Positions 55,867 through 64,000 of a stretch of DNA of 64,000 nt are shown here, in pieces. Position 1 is the first letter of the stretch. Each line of letters starts with the position of its first letter. A program made the position numbers and the translations under genes. Source of the DNA: Gadus chalcogrammus (Eukaryota > Chordata > Actinopteri > Gadiformes > Gadidae); contig NC_079427.1 of NCBI RefSeq assembly GCF_026213295.1, positions 29,820,102 through 29,884,101 of the forward strand, given 5' to 3'. Under the pieces are notes generated by a model. It was given only the letters and a program-made list of their open reading frames with translations, did no database searches and was not told the origin of the DNA.

Positions 55867-56466
55867 TGCAATAAATGTCTACATATACCATTCCAAGCAG
55901 GTTGGCTCCACCATTGCAGGACATATCTTAGCCACTCTTATGTACTTGATACCCATCATCAAATGTATCGTATTTATCACCATTAGCTATTTGTTTCTCC
56001 TTTTACGCAAGCACACACAGACAAACACACACCAATCATCTCCTGCCCGATACTTTCAGAGAATCCATCTTGCCTGTCATCAAAGGTGCGTTCATTCAAC
56101 ACTTCTCAATGGCGGGGAAATATAGGGAGAGAGCGTGTAACGAGGGATCAATTTGGTTTGGTTTCAAAATCCTTTCTGCTGTCTTTCTCTTTACACCTCT
56201 TGAACTATTAAGATTTCTAAATTTTAAAGTGAAAGTGTGTTATATTTTTAGCCATATTTGCGATATTGTAAAACAGATATTATCAGAGCAATGATCAGTC
56301 TTCCCTTACCCTTCCTGGGCCTGAGATACCGTGATGGATGGAGAGGCCAATAACCCCAGCAGCATCAACGCACCACCCTACATTCTAATGAATCTCCAGG
56401 TTCCCCTTTTTTCCCTATGTCCCCTCAATTTACACTCCTTCCTGAATGTTCCCTTGGGATGGATGC
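55867..56466. other. Unassigned DNA
   Basis: No gene or repeat edge was recognised. Confidence 0.35.
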
Positions 56467-56660
56467 AACTCATCCGTACTCCCCCCTCTCTCTCTCTCAC
56501 CTCTCCTCCTCTCTCTGCTCTCTCCTCTCTCCTACTCCCCTCTGTCCTCTATTTTCTCCTCCCTTTCGCTATCCTCCTCTCTCTGCTCTTTCCTACTCCT
56601 CTCCTCTGTCTTATCTGCTCTTCCGCTTTCTTCTGTCTAAACTCCTCTCCAATCTCTCCC
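56467..56660. repeat. (CT)n/(CTC)n-rich low-complexity tract
   Basis: Imperfect CTCTC, CCTCTCTCTGCTCT and TCCTACTCC words dominate. The open frames here (Ser/Leu/Pro-rich) are artefacts of composition. Confidence 0.85.
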
Positions 56661-56879
56661 TCTGTGTCCTCTCCTCTGATGAGAACGAGCAGTGGTGTTA
56701 CAGTGACAGGGGATTGAAGTGGATTGGGTGGGAGCAGTAGGGCATTGGCAGAAATAGACCCAGTGTGTGTGTGTGGCTGCATGGTGCTTATGGGTGTGCC
56801 TGTGCATGCATTTGTATGAGGGGGATACGCCTGGGATAGAATTCATACTTGGTCTTACACACACTATTATAATCTCGCA

Positions 56880-57165
56880 TATATACCACTATACACACAC
56901 ACACACACACACATTATTATACTCCTTTTGCATGCATGTATGAGAGTGTATAGTCGTGTATGTGAGAGGGTATAGTTGTGTATGTCAGAGTAGTGTGTGA
57001 GAGAGCATATAGTTGGGTATGTGAGAGAATAGAAGGGTGTGTGAGAGAGTATAGTTGTGTATGTGAGAGAGTATAGTTGTTTATGCAAGAGAATATAGTA
57101 GTGTATGTGAGAGAGTATAGTTGTGTATGTGAGAGAGTATAGTTGTTTATGCAAGAGAATATACG
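56880..57165. repeat. Minisatellite of about 22-26-bp units
   Basis: GAGAGTATAGTTGTGTATGT with variants is repeated about ten times after a short (AC)n (56895-56913). Confidence 0.85.
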
Positions 57166-57519
57166 TCTCTGCCACCACTCTGTGAGTATAATTTGTTGAC
57201 GGTCCCTAAAACAGGTTGCAGCCAGAACGTAGATGACGTTGTTGCACAGACATCGATAGCGACAACATGTGTTTGTGATTTTTCGCGATACGGTGTCCTA
57301 AAGGGGCCTGCCCGTAATTCCGACACCTCATTGTTCCGACGTCTCAATGGTCCGAAATATTTCCCATTAGATCGACATGCCACTATGCCGACGGTTCAAT
57401 GTTCCAAAAAACGGAACCCATTGGTCCGAAGGTCCGTTTGTCCGACTTTTCAAAAAGGAGGCGCATTAGGCCGACGGTTCAATATGCCGAATAGGCCTAC
57501 ATATAAAGAGTTTTATACC

Positions 57520-57600
57520 TCGCTCGCGCTCGCGCTCTCTCTCGCGCTCGCGCTCTCTCTCGCGCTCTCGCGCTCTCTCACTCTCTCTCACTCTCTCTCC
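57520..57600. repeat. CTCTCGCGCTCG microsatellite
   Basis: Alternating CTCTCT and CGCGCTCG words. The open frames read through it are artefacts. Confidence 0.9.
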
Positions 57601-57735
57601 AAAATACAACATAGGCCTACATATCACGTTCACGATGAGTATTGGAGAGCAAAGTGACAACGCTTCACTTCATTTCGACAGGGTGTTTGAGCCCCATGGA
57701 CAGAGAGCGCAGGTCTAATTCTCAACACGGGCACG

Positions 57736-57736
<1 letters not shown>

Positions 57737-57821
<85 letters not shown>
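57737..57821. repeat. (AC)n microsatellite, about 42 perfect units
   Basis: An uninterrupted AC run of about 84 bp. Confidence 0.95.
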
Positions 57822-57823
<2 letters not shown>

Positions 57824-58885
57824 ACTAAGTACACGGTATGAGGTATAAGTTTGACCAAATCAATACCAGCGAAATTAATTAGGCTAAAAGCCCACTGTAA
57901 ACACAGAAAAACAACACATATAGGCCCACACACAGCTACTAAAGATAAAAATTGTATTCGTTTTTCACTCACCGTTTGACTTCTTTACGGGAAAGTATTA
58001 GTCCTTGTATAACGTGTGCTTCATAAATTCACCTCTTGTGACCGTTCAAGCCCACAGCAACAGTCTGGCTTGGTGAAGTGCACTGCTGGAACTTAGCCTA
58101 TCGTCTTTTATTTTTGGTTTCATAATCACACATGTGGAATTGCGCCTTGGCCTATTCGGCAAATTGAACCGTCGGCCTAATGCGCCTCCTTTTTGAAAAG
58201 TCGGACAAACTGACCTTCGGACCAATGGGTTACGTTTTCGGAACATTGAACCGTCGGCATAGTGGCATGTCGATCTAATGGGAAATATTTCGGACCATTG
58301 AGACGTCGGAATAATGAGGCGTCGGAATTATGGCATGGCACCGTCCTAAACTGTCCTCAACATACTAAGCCCGTAATGTATTGCACTTGTGTTGATGAAT
58401 CTGTTTGGGTGGTAAACCGAATATCCGGCGAATATCAAACCGGAGGCTAACTTGCACCTGTTGAGGCAGCATGCTCTGGTTGAGCTGCTCTTTAGCATTG
58501 CGCTAACCGGGGCTAACAGAGCCTGTCTCTTCCTGTCCTATTAACTGTACTTATGGGAGAGAGACCGATTAAATCTGGATATTTTAATAAGGTGGGTGTT
58601 ATAGGTTTTAAACAACATGTCCGAGTTGTTTGAATGACAGAAGCTCCGCTAGCTCGATGCTAAAGTGCTAACCGGAGCTAACAGCCTGTCCCCTCCCGTC
58701 CTATTAACTGTATTTATGGCTATGCCTTTTTCTCTTTTTAATATGACCGAACACAATGGCCAGAGGACCAGCATCCTTTCTTAACTGATAAACAAAATAA
58801 TCCTTGAGTTCTACATGTTCTAGAAATGTTCATTAATTGACAGTCCTGATGTTTATTTTCTTGTCTTCTGATTCTTTATTACAGT

Positions 58886-59089
58886 ATGGAAGGGGAGATT
58901 TGGAGGTACCTGGTCAGGCCTTGGTCAGCCTACAAATCCCAGATGTGGAGGCTGCAGGGATACCTCACAGAGAGGACACTAAAGAGCCATCTCTCATTCA
59001 TCGAGTGGACTCATTGGTTTGCGAATGACCACAAAGATGCTCCCATGGGCAGATTGCTGCATGGCATTTGCCACTTATTCAAATTGTAG
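58886..59089 (+). CDS. Terminal-exon-like reading frame of unknown family, copy 2
   Basis: A clear acceptor (TTCTTTATTACAG, ending 58884) precedes TATGGAAGGGG. The frame reads MEGEIWRYLVRPWSAYKSQMWRLQGYLTERTLKSHLSFIEWTHWFANDHKDAPMGRLLHGICHLFKL, stop at 59087-59089. The family is not recognised. It is tryptophan-rich. Compared with copy 1 there are about ten base differences over 65 codons, roughly three silent and the rest replacing residues, so no constraint since the copies split is visible. It may be the last exon of a transposon gene whose other exons are elsewhere. Confidence 0.4.
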   Translation: MEGEIWRYLVRPWSAYKSQMWRLQGYLTERTLKSHLSFIEWTHWFANDHKDAPMGRLLHGICHLFKL

Positions 59090-59329
59090 AGGTTGAAGCA
59101 GTCTTCATTGTGGTCACTTGCCATAACACTGTCATGTGTTTTATCAAAACAACATCAGTAACATTTAAATTGAGTTGATGTGGACGGCTCTTTTTTTTGT
59201 CAGATTTTTTCAGTGTTCAGTGCCTGTTTGAAAGATAAGCCTTTGATTTTGTTTAATTTTAATATGCCTTTTATCAACAGTGGTTTGGGGTTTTATAACA
59301 ACAATTAAAGTGCTCAACTACTGGGGAAC

Positions 59330-59770
59330 GACGTTGCAGAACATATATGGTAAAGGTTTGTGTTGATTGCATGGAAAAGGGAATAACCAGTTATAACTTA
59401 TATGGTAAGAGCCTGGTAATACCATGGAAACAAACAAGGCTTCCTTTTACACTACAGTTTCAGCCTACTTAGTGGGTAAATTGTCATGTTTTACTTAGTA
59501 ACGTCGCAAAACGTACATGGTACAAGTTTGTGTTGACTGCATGGAAAAGGGACTAATGTAATACAAATTATATGGTAAGAACCTGGTAATACCATGGAAA
59601 CAAACAAGGCTTCCTTTTATAGTACAGTTTCAGCTTACTTACTGGGTAAATTGTCGTGTTTTACTTGGTAACGTCGCAGAAAGTACATGGTACAAGTTTG
59701 TGTTGACTGCATGGACAATGGAATGTATCTATTATAAATTATATGGTAGGAATCTGGTAATACCAAGATG
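59330..59770. repeat. Tandem array, 170-bp unit
   Basis: ACGTTGCAGAACATATATGG (59331), ACGTCGCAAAACGTACATGG (59501) and ACGTCGCAGAAAGTACATGG (59671) mark three units spaced 170 bp apart. Confidence 0.88.
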
Positions 59771-59949
59771 TACCATGACACTAGAGGAAGGTATTAGGTA
59801 TTGAATTAAAGGTGTATCTAAGAATTGGTCGCCTAATTTCCTAGGAAGTACACAATATCGGAGTTATTACCAACCTAAAACAGTTACAGCTACACGTTAC
59901 TTAGTTGAGTTGATGGGTAATAGTGGAGGTTTTACTTAGTACTTCAGCT

Positions 59950-60200
59950 GTAATTTCTCTGTATTTACCTTCTTATTACCAGTGGTAATTACACAGTAAT
60001 ACGCTATAATTTACCGGATAAGTCCTCTGTATTTACCTTCTTATTACCAGTGGTAATTACCCAGTAGTACACTATGATTTACCGGGTAACTACCTCTGTA
60101 TTTACCTTCTTATTACCAGTGGTAATTACCCAGTAATACACTATGATTTACCATGTATGTACCGGGTAAATACCTAGTAATTAGGGGACTGTAAAAGGAA
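59950..60200. repeat. Tandem array, 68-69-bp unit, TTACC/GGTAA-rich
   Basis: CTGTATTTACCTTCTTATTA begins at 59959, 60027 and 60096. Each unit contains CCAGTGGTAATTAC. The array ends in AATTAGGGGACTGTAAAAGG and AAGGGTTACCAT. Confidence 0.88.
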
Positions 60201-60324
60201 GGGTTACCATATTTTTTTCATATTAAAAACTAGCATATACGTAGGCCTACAGCATATCATACACTTGACAAGTATATATAGTTAGACAATTATATGTAGA
60301 AGGTTATAGGCCAAATTTGGTTAA

Positions 60325-61840
60325 AATGCAGCCTCTGCTGGCCCACAACTGGCCCGATTGTCTCGTTGTCTCGTTATACGCTTTATAAGTTAAATATATT
60401 TAAATTATTATGAACATGTAGCCTTTACTTTCTTGGCATTATCATTACATCATTCTGACATGTGGAGTCCCACAAGGTTCGATCTTAGGACCCTTTTTAT
60501 TCAACATCTACATGCTCCCACTAGGGCAAATCATGCAAAATAACAATATTGACCATCATTGCTATGCTGATGACACACAAATCTATCTATCGCTATCACC
60601 AAATGACTATCGGCCCATAGATCTGCTGTGCCAGTGCATTGAGCAAGTGAAGGAATGGATGTGCCTAAATTTCCTTAAACTAAATGAGGACAAAACAGAG
60701 ATATTTGTATTTGGTTCTAAAACGGAAAGGCTTAAAGTAACCCAACACCTTCACTCTCTGTCACTGAAAACCTCAATCAAAGCCAGAAATCTAGGGGTTA
60801 TCATGGATTCAGATTTACATTTTGACAGTCACATCAAATCAGTTACAAAATCGGCATATTATCACCTTAAAAATGTAGCAAGACTTAGAGGGCTCGTGTC
60901 CACCGAAGGCTTCAGCTTGTTCAGAATGCTGCTGCTAGAGTTCTAACAAAGACCAAAAATTTTGATCATATTACACCAATTCTGAAATCGTTACATTGGC
61001 TTCCTGTAGGTCAGAGAATTGATTTTTAAAATCATGTTGCTAACCTATAAATCCCTACATGGTTTAGGCCCAAAATATTTAACTGATATGCTTCCACTAC
61101 ATCAGCCTTCTAGACCACTAAGATCCTCTGAGACCAATCTGTTAATTATCCCCAGAGTAAACACAAAACATGGGAAAGCAGGATTTAGTTACTATGCAAC
61201 AAATAGCTGGAATAAACTCCCAGAGGATTTAAGACTTGCCCCAACTCTGAGCACCTTTAAAACAAGACTGAAGACTTTTATGTTTGCTATAGCTTTCTGC
61301 TAAAATCTTAAATACATTGCACTGTTTCTAAAAAGCTTTCTTAACTTTGTTTTTATTTTCTATTTTAATACTAAAATGCCTTTTTCTATTACCCATTTCT
61401 TTGCATATGTTTTTCTTTTACTTATCTATTATTTTATTTTATTGTATGACAATGTTTATATGTGAAGCACTTTGAGTCTGCCTTGTGTATGAAAAGTGCT
61501 ATATAATTAAAGTTGCCTTGCCTTGCCTTTCTCGTTACATCAATATACATTTTTGATACGAGATCTGTATCTGACCATTGACCATCCTCAAAATTCTATG
61601 AATGAAAATCATATTGACGATATTGCACTATATCCCTTTACTCTCGCACCCATCTTGAATTTAATAGACCACTTTCGTTTCTTCAAGGAGGTCTGGCGCT
61701 CTTACGAGAAAGGATGTAATGATAACGCCAAGAAAGTAAAGGCTACATTTTTATAATAATTTAAATATATTTAACTTATAAAGCGTATAACGAGACAACG
61801 AGACAATCTAGTTGTGGGCCAGCAGAGGCTGCATTTTAAC
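60325..61840. mobile_element. Inverted-repeat element split by an L2 LINE
   Basis: The left arm (about 60330-60450) and right arm (about 61700-61835) are near-perfect inverses. Shared words are AAAATGCAGCCTCTGCTGGC, GTCTCGTTGTCTCGTTATAC and CTTTACTTTCTTGGC. The L2 inserted at the inner edge of the left arm; the remaining loop is about 160 bp. Confidence 0.75.
60453..61534 (+). pseudogene. 5'-truncated L2-type LINE with TTGCC tail
   Basis: It is flanked by TTACATCA (60445-60452 and 61535-61542). The frame reads TCGVPQGSILGPFLFNIYMLPLGQI, the catalytic YADD (60563-60574), LNFLKLNEDKTEIFVFG, NLGVIMDSDLHFDSHIKSV and YYHLKNVARLRGLVSTE. About 90 bases are missing where SRLDYCN normally lies. Then come ARVLTKTKNFDHITPIL, a slip with stop near 61027, YKSLHGLGPKYLTDML and SWNKLPEDLRLAPTLSTFKTRLKTFMF, stop at 61301-61303. 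The 3' end is the AAGTGCTATATAATTAAAGT hairpin plus TTGCC repeats. Confidence 0.87.
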
Positions 61841-61869
61841 CATTTTTTCATTCATATAAATATATTATA

Positions 61870-62045
61870 TATATGTGTATGCTAATTTCATGGATCTGTG
61901 TGTGTGCCACGGAATATGAGTCATTAACTTGCATTGGAGCAAATTTCGTGTGCATATCACAGACAAATTAAGTTATTCCGTGAGGCCACCTTGGATTTTG
62001 AGTTAAGCGCCCGTGGTCATTTCACGGATTCCTGTGAGACCAGGT
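61870..62045. repeat. Short repeat-like block with CACGGA words
   Basis: CCACGGAATATGAGTC, TATTCCGTGAGGCC and TTCACGGATTCCTGTGAGACC recur in both orientations, and the block truncates the gypsy RT next to it. Probably a MITE or SINE fragment. Confidence 0.4.
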
Positions 62046-62250
62046 TACAGTCTGTTCAGAACTTCCTCTAGATCACCTATGTGCTGCTCAAAGGTGGGGG
62101 AAGCAAAAACAATGTCATCCAAATAAACAGCACATGTTTTGGAGACGAGGCCAGCAAGCACATTTTTCATTCGCCTCTGAAATGTGGCAGGTGCGTTGCA
62201 GGGTCCAAAGGGGAGTAAACAACTGGAAGAGACCAGATCTGGACTGCCAG
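62046..62250 (-). pseudogene. gypsy-type reverse transcriptase fragment
   Basis: The minus strand reads GLFQL, then after a slip PFGPCNAPATFQRRMKNVLAGLVSKTCAVYLDDIVFASPTFEQHIGDLEEVLNRL. PFGxCNAPATFQR and YLDDI (catalytic YLDD near 62122) are Ty3/gypsy RT motifs. It is separated from the gag-protease part (62962-63996, same strand) by an L2 insertion and a deletion between protease and RT. The block at 61870-62045 ends it. Confidence 0.8.
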
Positions 62251-62961
62251 TTCCAGACTGCCAGAATAAAGCCTCTCCTCAAAAAAACAACTCTTAATAC
62301 CACCGACATCCAGAACTACCGACCGGTATCTCTTCTTTTCATCCCTGTCTAAAACACTGGAACGTGCCGTTGCTGACCAACTGTCCTCCTATCTCTCATC
62401 TAACAACCTCCTTGACCCTCACCAGTCAGGCTTCAAGAAGGCACACTCCACCGAGACGGCTCTCGTCGCTGTGACTGAGTCCCTCCGTGCTGCCAGAGCC
62501 TCGTCCCTCTCATTGGTTCTCATTCTCCTCGACCTGTCCGCAGCATTTGACACGGTGAACCACCAGATCCTTCTTGCCACTCTTGCCGAACTTGGCATCG
62601 CTGAATCTGCTCTTTCCTGGTTCACATCCTACCTGACGAACCACACCTATCATGTGACATGGAATGGCTCCTTGTCCAAACCTTGCACGCTTAAAACTGG
62701 TGTCCCTCAAGGCTCTGTACTGGGGCCTCTTCTGTTCTCCCTCTATACCAGGTCTCTGGGCTCGGTAATTGCATCACACGGCTTTTCCTATCACTGCTAT
62801 GCTGACGACACTCAGCATTTCTCTCTTTCCCCTCATCTGATAAAACCCTGATTGCAACACGCATATCGGAATGTCTGGCGGAAGTCAGCAGCTGGACAAC
62901 CGCCCATCACCTGAGGCTTAACCTCAACAAAACCGAGCTCCTCCTAATCCCAGCAGGCAGG
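62250..62961 (+). pseudogene. L2-type reverse transcriptase fragment, inside the minus-strand gypsy
   Basis: The frame reads ARIKPLLKKTTLNTTDIQNYRPVSLL, then after a slip near 62345 SKTLERAVADQLSSYLSSNNLLDPHQSGFKKAHSTETALVAV, LVLILLDLSAAFDTVNHQIL, TGVPQGSVLGPLLF and YADD (about 62797-62808). A second slip near 62815 leads to TLIATRISECLAEVSSW and LRLNLNKTELLLIPAG. Neither the 5' end nor the 3' tail is present, so it is a fragment truncated at both ends or rearranged after insertion. Confidence 0.85.
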
Positions 62962-63762
62962 AAAAGCCAGAGTCCTGGAGTCTAGGACCACCACAGTTAT
63001 CAACCAGGTCTTATCATGTAGGCTCATTTCAAGCTCCACCCACCCAAGGGGTTTCCTGGGTTGACCATCAGCAAGGAAAAGAGGGTCACCAGTCCATGGG
63101 GCAAGTTTATAATTTGCAGCTTTGACATTGTTCCAGATGTGTTCATTTAGCAGAGTATATGTGGAACCTGTATCAACAACAGCTTTTCCTGTCCTGTTCG
63201 TTATAGTCAAGGGCACTTTCAGTTGTCGTGGGAGGGCAGTATCAGTGCTTCCCCCGGGGATGCTGAACTTTTTCAGGCCCTGTACAAAGAGATGTGAGGT
63301 GATACATAACGGTGATTGAGCTGAATGGGTCACAGCGTTCACTGAAGAATGGTTCTGGGGATTTGAATAGCCAAATGGCTGTGGGTAGGTTTGATTAGAG
63401 GAGTGTTTTTGCTGGTGGGGTCGCTGAGAATGATGTGGCTGAGGGTTTTGTTGCTGCGGATGGGATTGTTGAGGGTGGGAGTGCTGTGGGTAGGGTTGTT
63501 GCGGGTGAGACTGCTGAAAACGATGTGGCTGAGGGTGTCGTTGCTGCGGATGGGATTGTTGAGGGCGGGAGTGCTGTGAGTGGGATTGTTGCGGGTAGGA
63601 TTGTCCAGGGGAATTAGATTTCTTGAACTGATTATAATTTGGGCATGAATATGGAGCATGGCTGCCTTTACACCTCCAGCAGTAAACCACATGGGAAATG
63701 TTGTCTTTCTGCGGTGGTGGGTCATTAGCAGTAAACATCTCCACTTTCTCTTTCTGCTTCAC
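62950..63762 (-). pseudogene. gypsy nucleocapsid, QSHPQ repeat linker and protease
   Basis: Reading on the minus strand: CWRCKGSHAPYSC zinc knuckle (about 63660-63700), then a glutamine/histidine/proline-rich stretch of repeated QQSHPQ/QHSHPQ units (about 63390-63610). A hydrophobic segment and the aspartic protease follow: LKVPLTITNRTGKAVVDTGSTYTLLNE (catalytic DTGS near 63170) and WVELEMSLHDKTWLITVVVLDSRTLAFPACWD. The protease ends against the L2 fragment near 62960. The Gln/His/Pro linker is unusual in length. Confidence 0.8.
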
Positions 63763-63771
63763 AATTTTTAG

Positions 63772-63996
63772 TTAGTCTGACTCGCTATCCTTTTCCAGTT
63801 GTTGTCCGAGCCTCACCAGTTCATCCACTGTAGTTACTCTGCCTCTGAGCTGGCTTGCCATATAATTTATGTTTCTGAAAATCAGCTTTAAGACTGCGTC
63901 TTGCTGAATTTCAGGCTTCCAGCTCTGACACAAGGAGCGATACCTGAAAGCAAAATCTCTAATGCTTTCACCTTCGCCTTGAACTCTTGTCCTCAC
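63772..63996 (-). pseudogene. gypsy gag fragment, running to the window edge
   Basis: The frame reads GESIRDFAFRYRSLCQSWKPEIQQDAVLKLIFRNINYMASQLRGRVTTVDELVRLGQQLEKDSESD, a retrotransposon capsid C-terminal domain. It ends with TAA at 63772-63774, then LKIVKQKEKVEMF continues in the same frame into the zinc knuckle. So a single in-frame stop separates capsid and nucleocapsid. The 5' part lies outside the window. Confidence 0.75.
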
Positions 63997-64000
63997 TCTC

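Larger units (their letters stand above)
57303..58342. mobile_element. Foldback transposon with about 190-bp inverted arms and 8-bp duplication
   Basis: It is flanked by exact GTCCTAAA (57295-57302 and 58343-58350). Removing it restores the sequence of copy 1 (TGTCCTAAACCGTCCTCAAC) with one difference. The arms (57303-57500 and about 58145-58342) are built from degenerate copies of GTCCGA/GCCGAC/TTCAAT words. The loop holds a CTCGCG-type microsatellite and a long (AC)n. Confidence 0.9.
57170..59770 (+). repeat. Unclassified repeat family, copy 2, with nested element
   Basis: Apart from the insertion 57303-58342, the segment matches 33195-34576 throughout. It has the GTTGACGGTCCCTAAAACAG start, the terminal-exon-like frame and the 170-bp tandem units. 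The extension to about 60200 carries more GGTAA/TTACC-rich repeats and may reach the true end (see finding). Confidence 0.65.

Noticed and set aside
56331..56740. Three overlapping Ser/Leu/Pro-rich frames
   Set aside because: They read through a CT-rich low-complexity tract.
56867..57178. A 103-residue minus-strand frame rich in SLTYTTILSH repeats
   Set aside because: It is the translation of a minisatellite of about 24 bp; no protein features.
57630..57972. Frames of CVCVCV and HTHTHT repeats
   Set aside because: Artefacts of the (AC)n microsatellite.
63391..63617. Plus-strand frames with VAEGVVAADGIVEGG repeats
   Set aside because: They are antisense to the gypsy Gln/His/Pro repeat, whose strand is set by the zinc knuckle and protease.

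Overview
The window reads as repeat-dense genomic DNA of a teleost fish. The retrotransposon and DNA-transposon families are the ones that crowd fish genomes: a Rex3-type RTE element, several L2-type LINEs, a Rex1/CR1-like LINE, an RTE-like LINE, a Ty3/gypsy element, and hAT, PIF/Harbinger, piggyBac, Kolobok-like, ISL2EU-like and THAP-domain DNA transposons. Long (AC)n, (GT)n and (CT)n tracts also fit fish. There are no operons, no CRISPR and no bacterial features. I saw no tRNA or rRNA gene. I found no confidently recognisable host gene; the only candidate host-like exon is the 143-residue reading frame at 54196-54627, which I cannot identify.

Layout. 595-2464: 5'-truncated I/Jockey-type LINE on the minus strand. 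2683-3205: MITE. 3437-4706: 5' end of an RTE-like LINE whose endonuclease is split by a solo LTR (3869-4527). 4707-20560: THAP-domain DNA transposon with its 5' half present twice as a large inverted repeat. A complete Ty3/gypsy element (6085-17673, 122-bp LTRs, 5-bp target duplication) sits at the centre of that inverted repeat. The gypsy copy itself holds a 3.0-kb hAT-type element (8183-11186, 8-bp duplication) and a 4.0-kb L2 LINE (12215-16192). The right arm is split by a TTAA-flanked Kolobok-like element (18642-20436). 20904-25233: Harbinger-type MITEs and a Rex3 copy with a 16-bp target duplication. 26505-27776: PIF/Harbinger derivative with Myb-like and transposase remnants. 28149-32606: 3' half of an RTE-like LINE, split by a piggyBac derivative (29000-30476, exact TTAA) and a second insertion (30565-31769). 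32659-34576 and 57170-60200: two copies of an unclassified repeat with a small terminal-exon-like reading frame and 170-bp tandem units. 34577-36300: ISL2EU-like THAP transposase. 37341-44000: hAT-type MITEs, a Rex1-like LINE and minisatellites. 44041-46898: ISL2EU-like element with a YqaJ/SWIM gene and a convergent THAP transposase. 48065-57165: LINE tails, solo LTR, MITEs, satellites. 60325-64000: L2 copies and a minus-strand gypsy gag-protease-RT that runs off the window.

How it fits together: these genes do not form a host pathway. They are decayed copies of selfish elements, and the value of the window lies in its nesting order. Nearly every insertion can be read from its target-site duplication and from host-element reading frames that rejoin exactly when the insert is removed. 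Almost all coding copies carry frameshifts, stops or deletions. Coordinates of coding pieces are frame-based estimates, and family names come from motif recognition without any database search.
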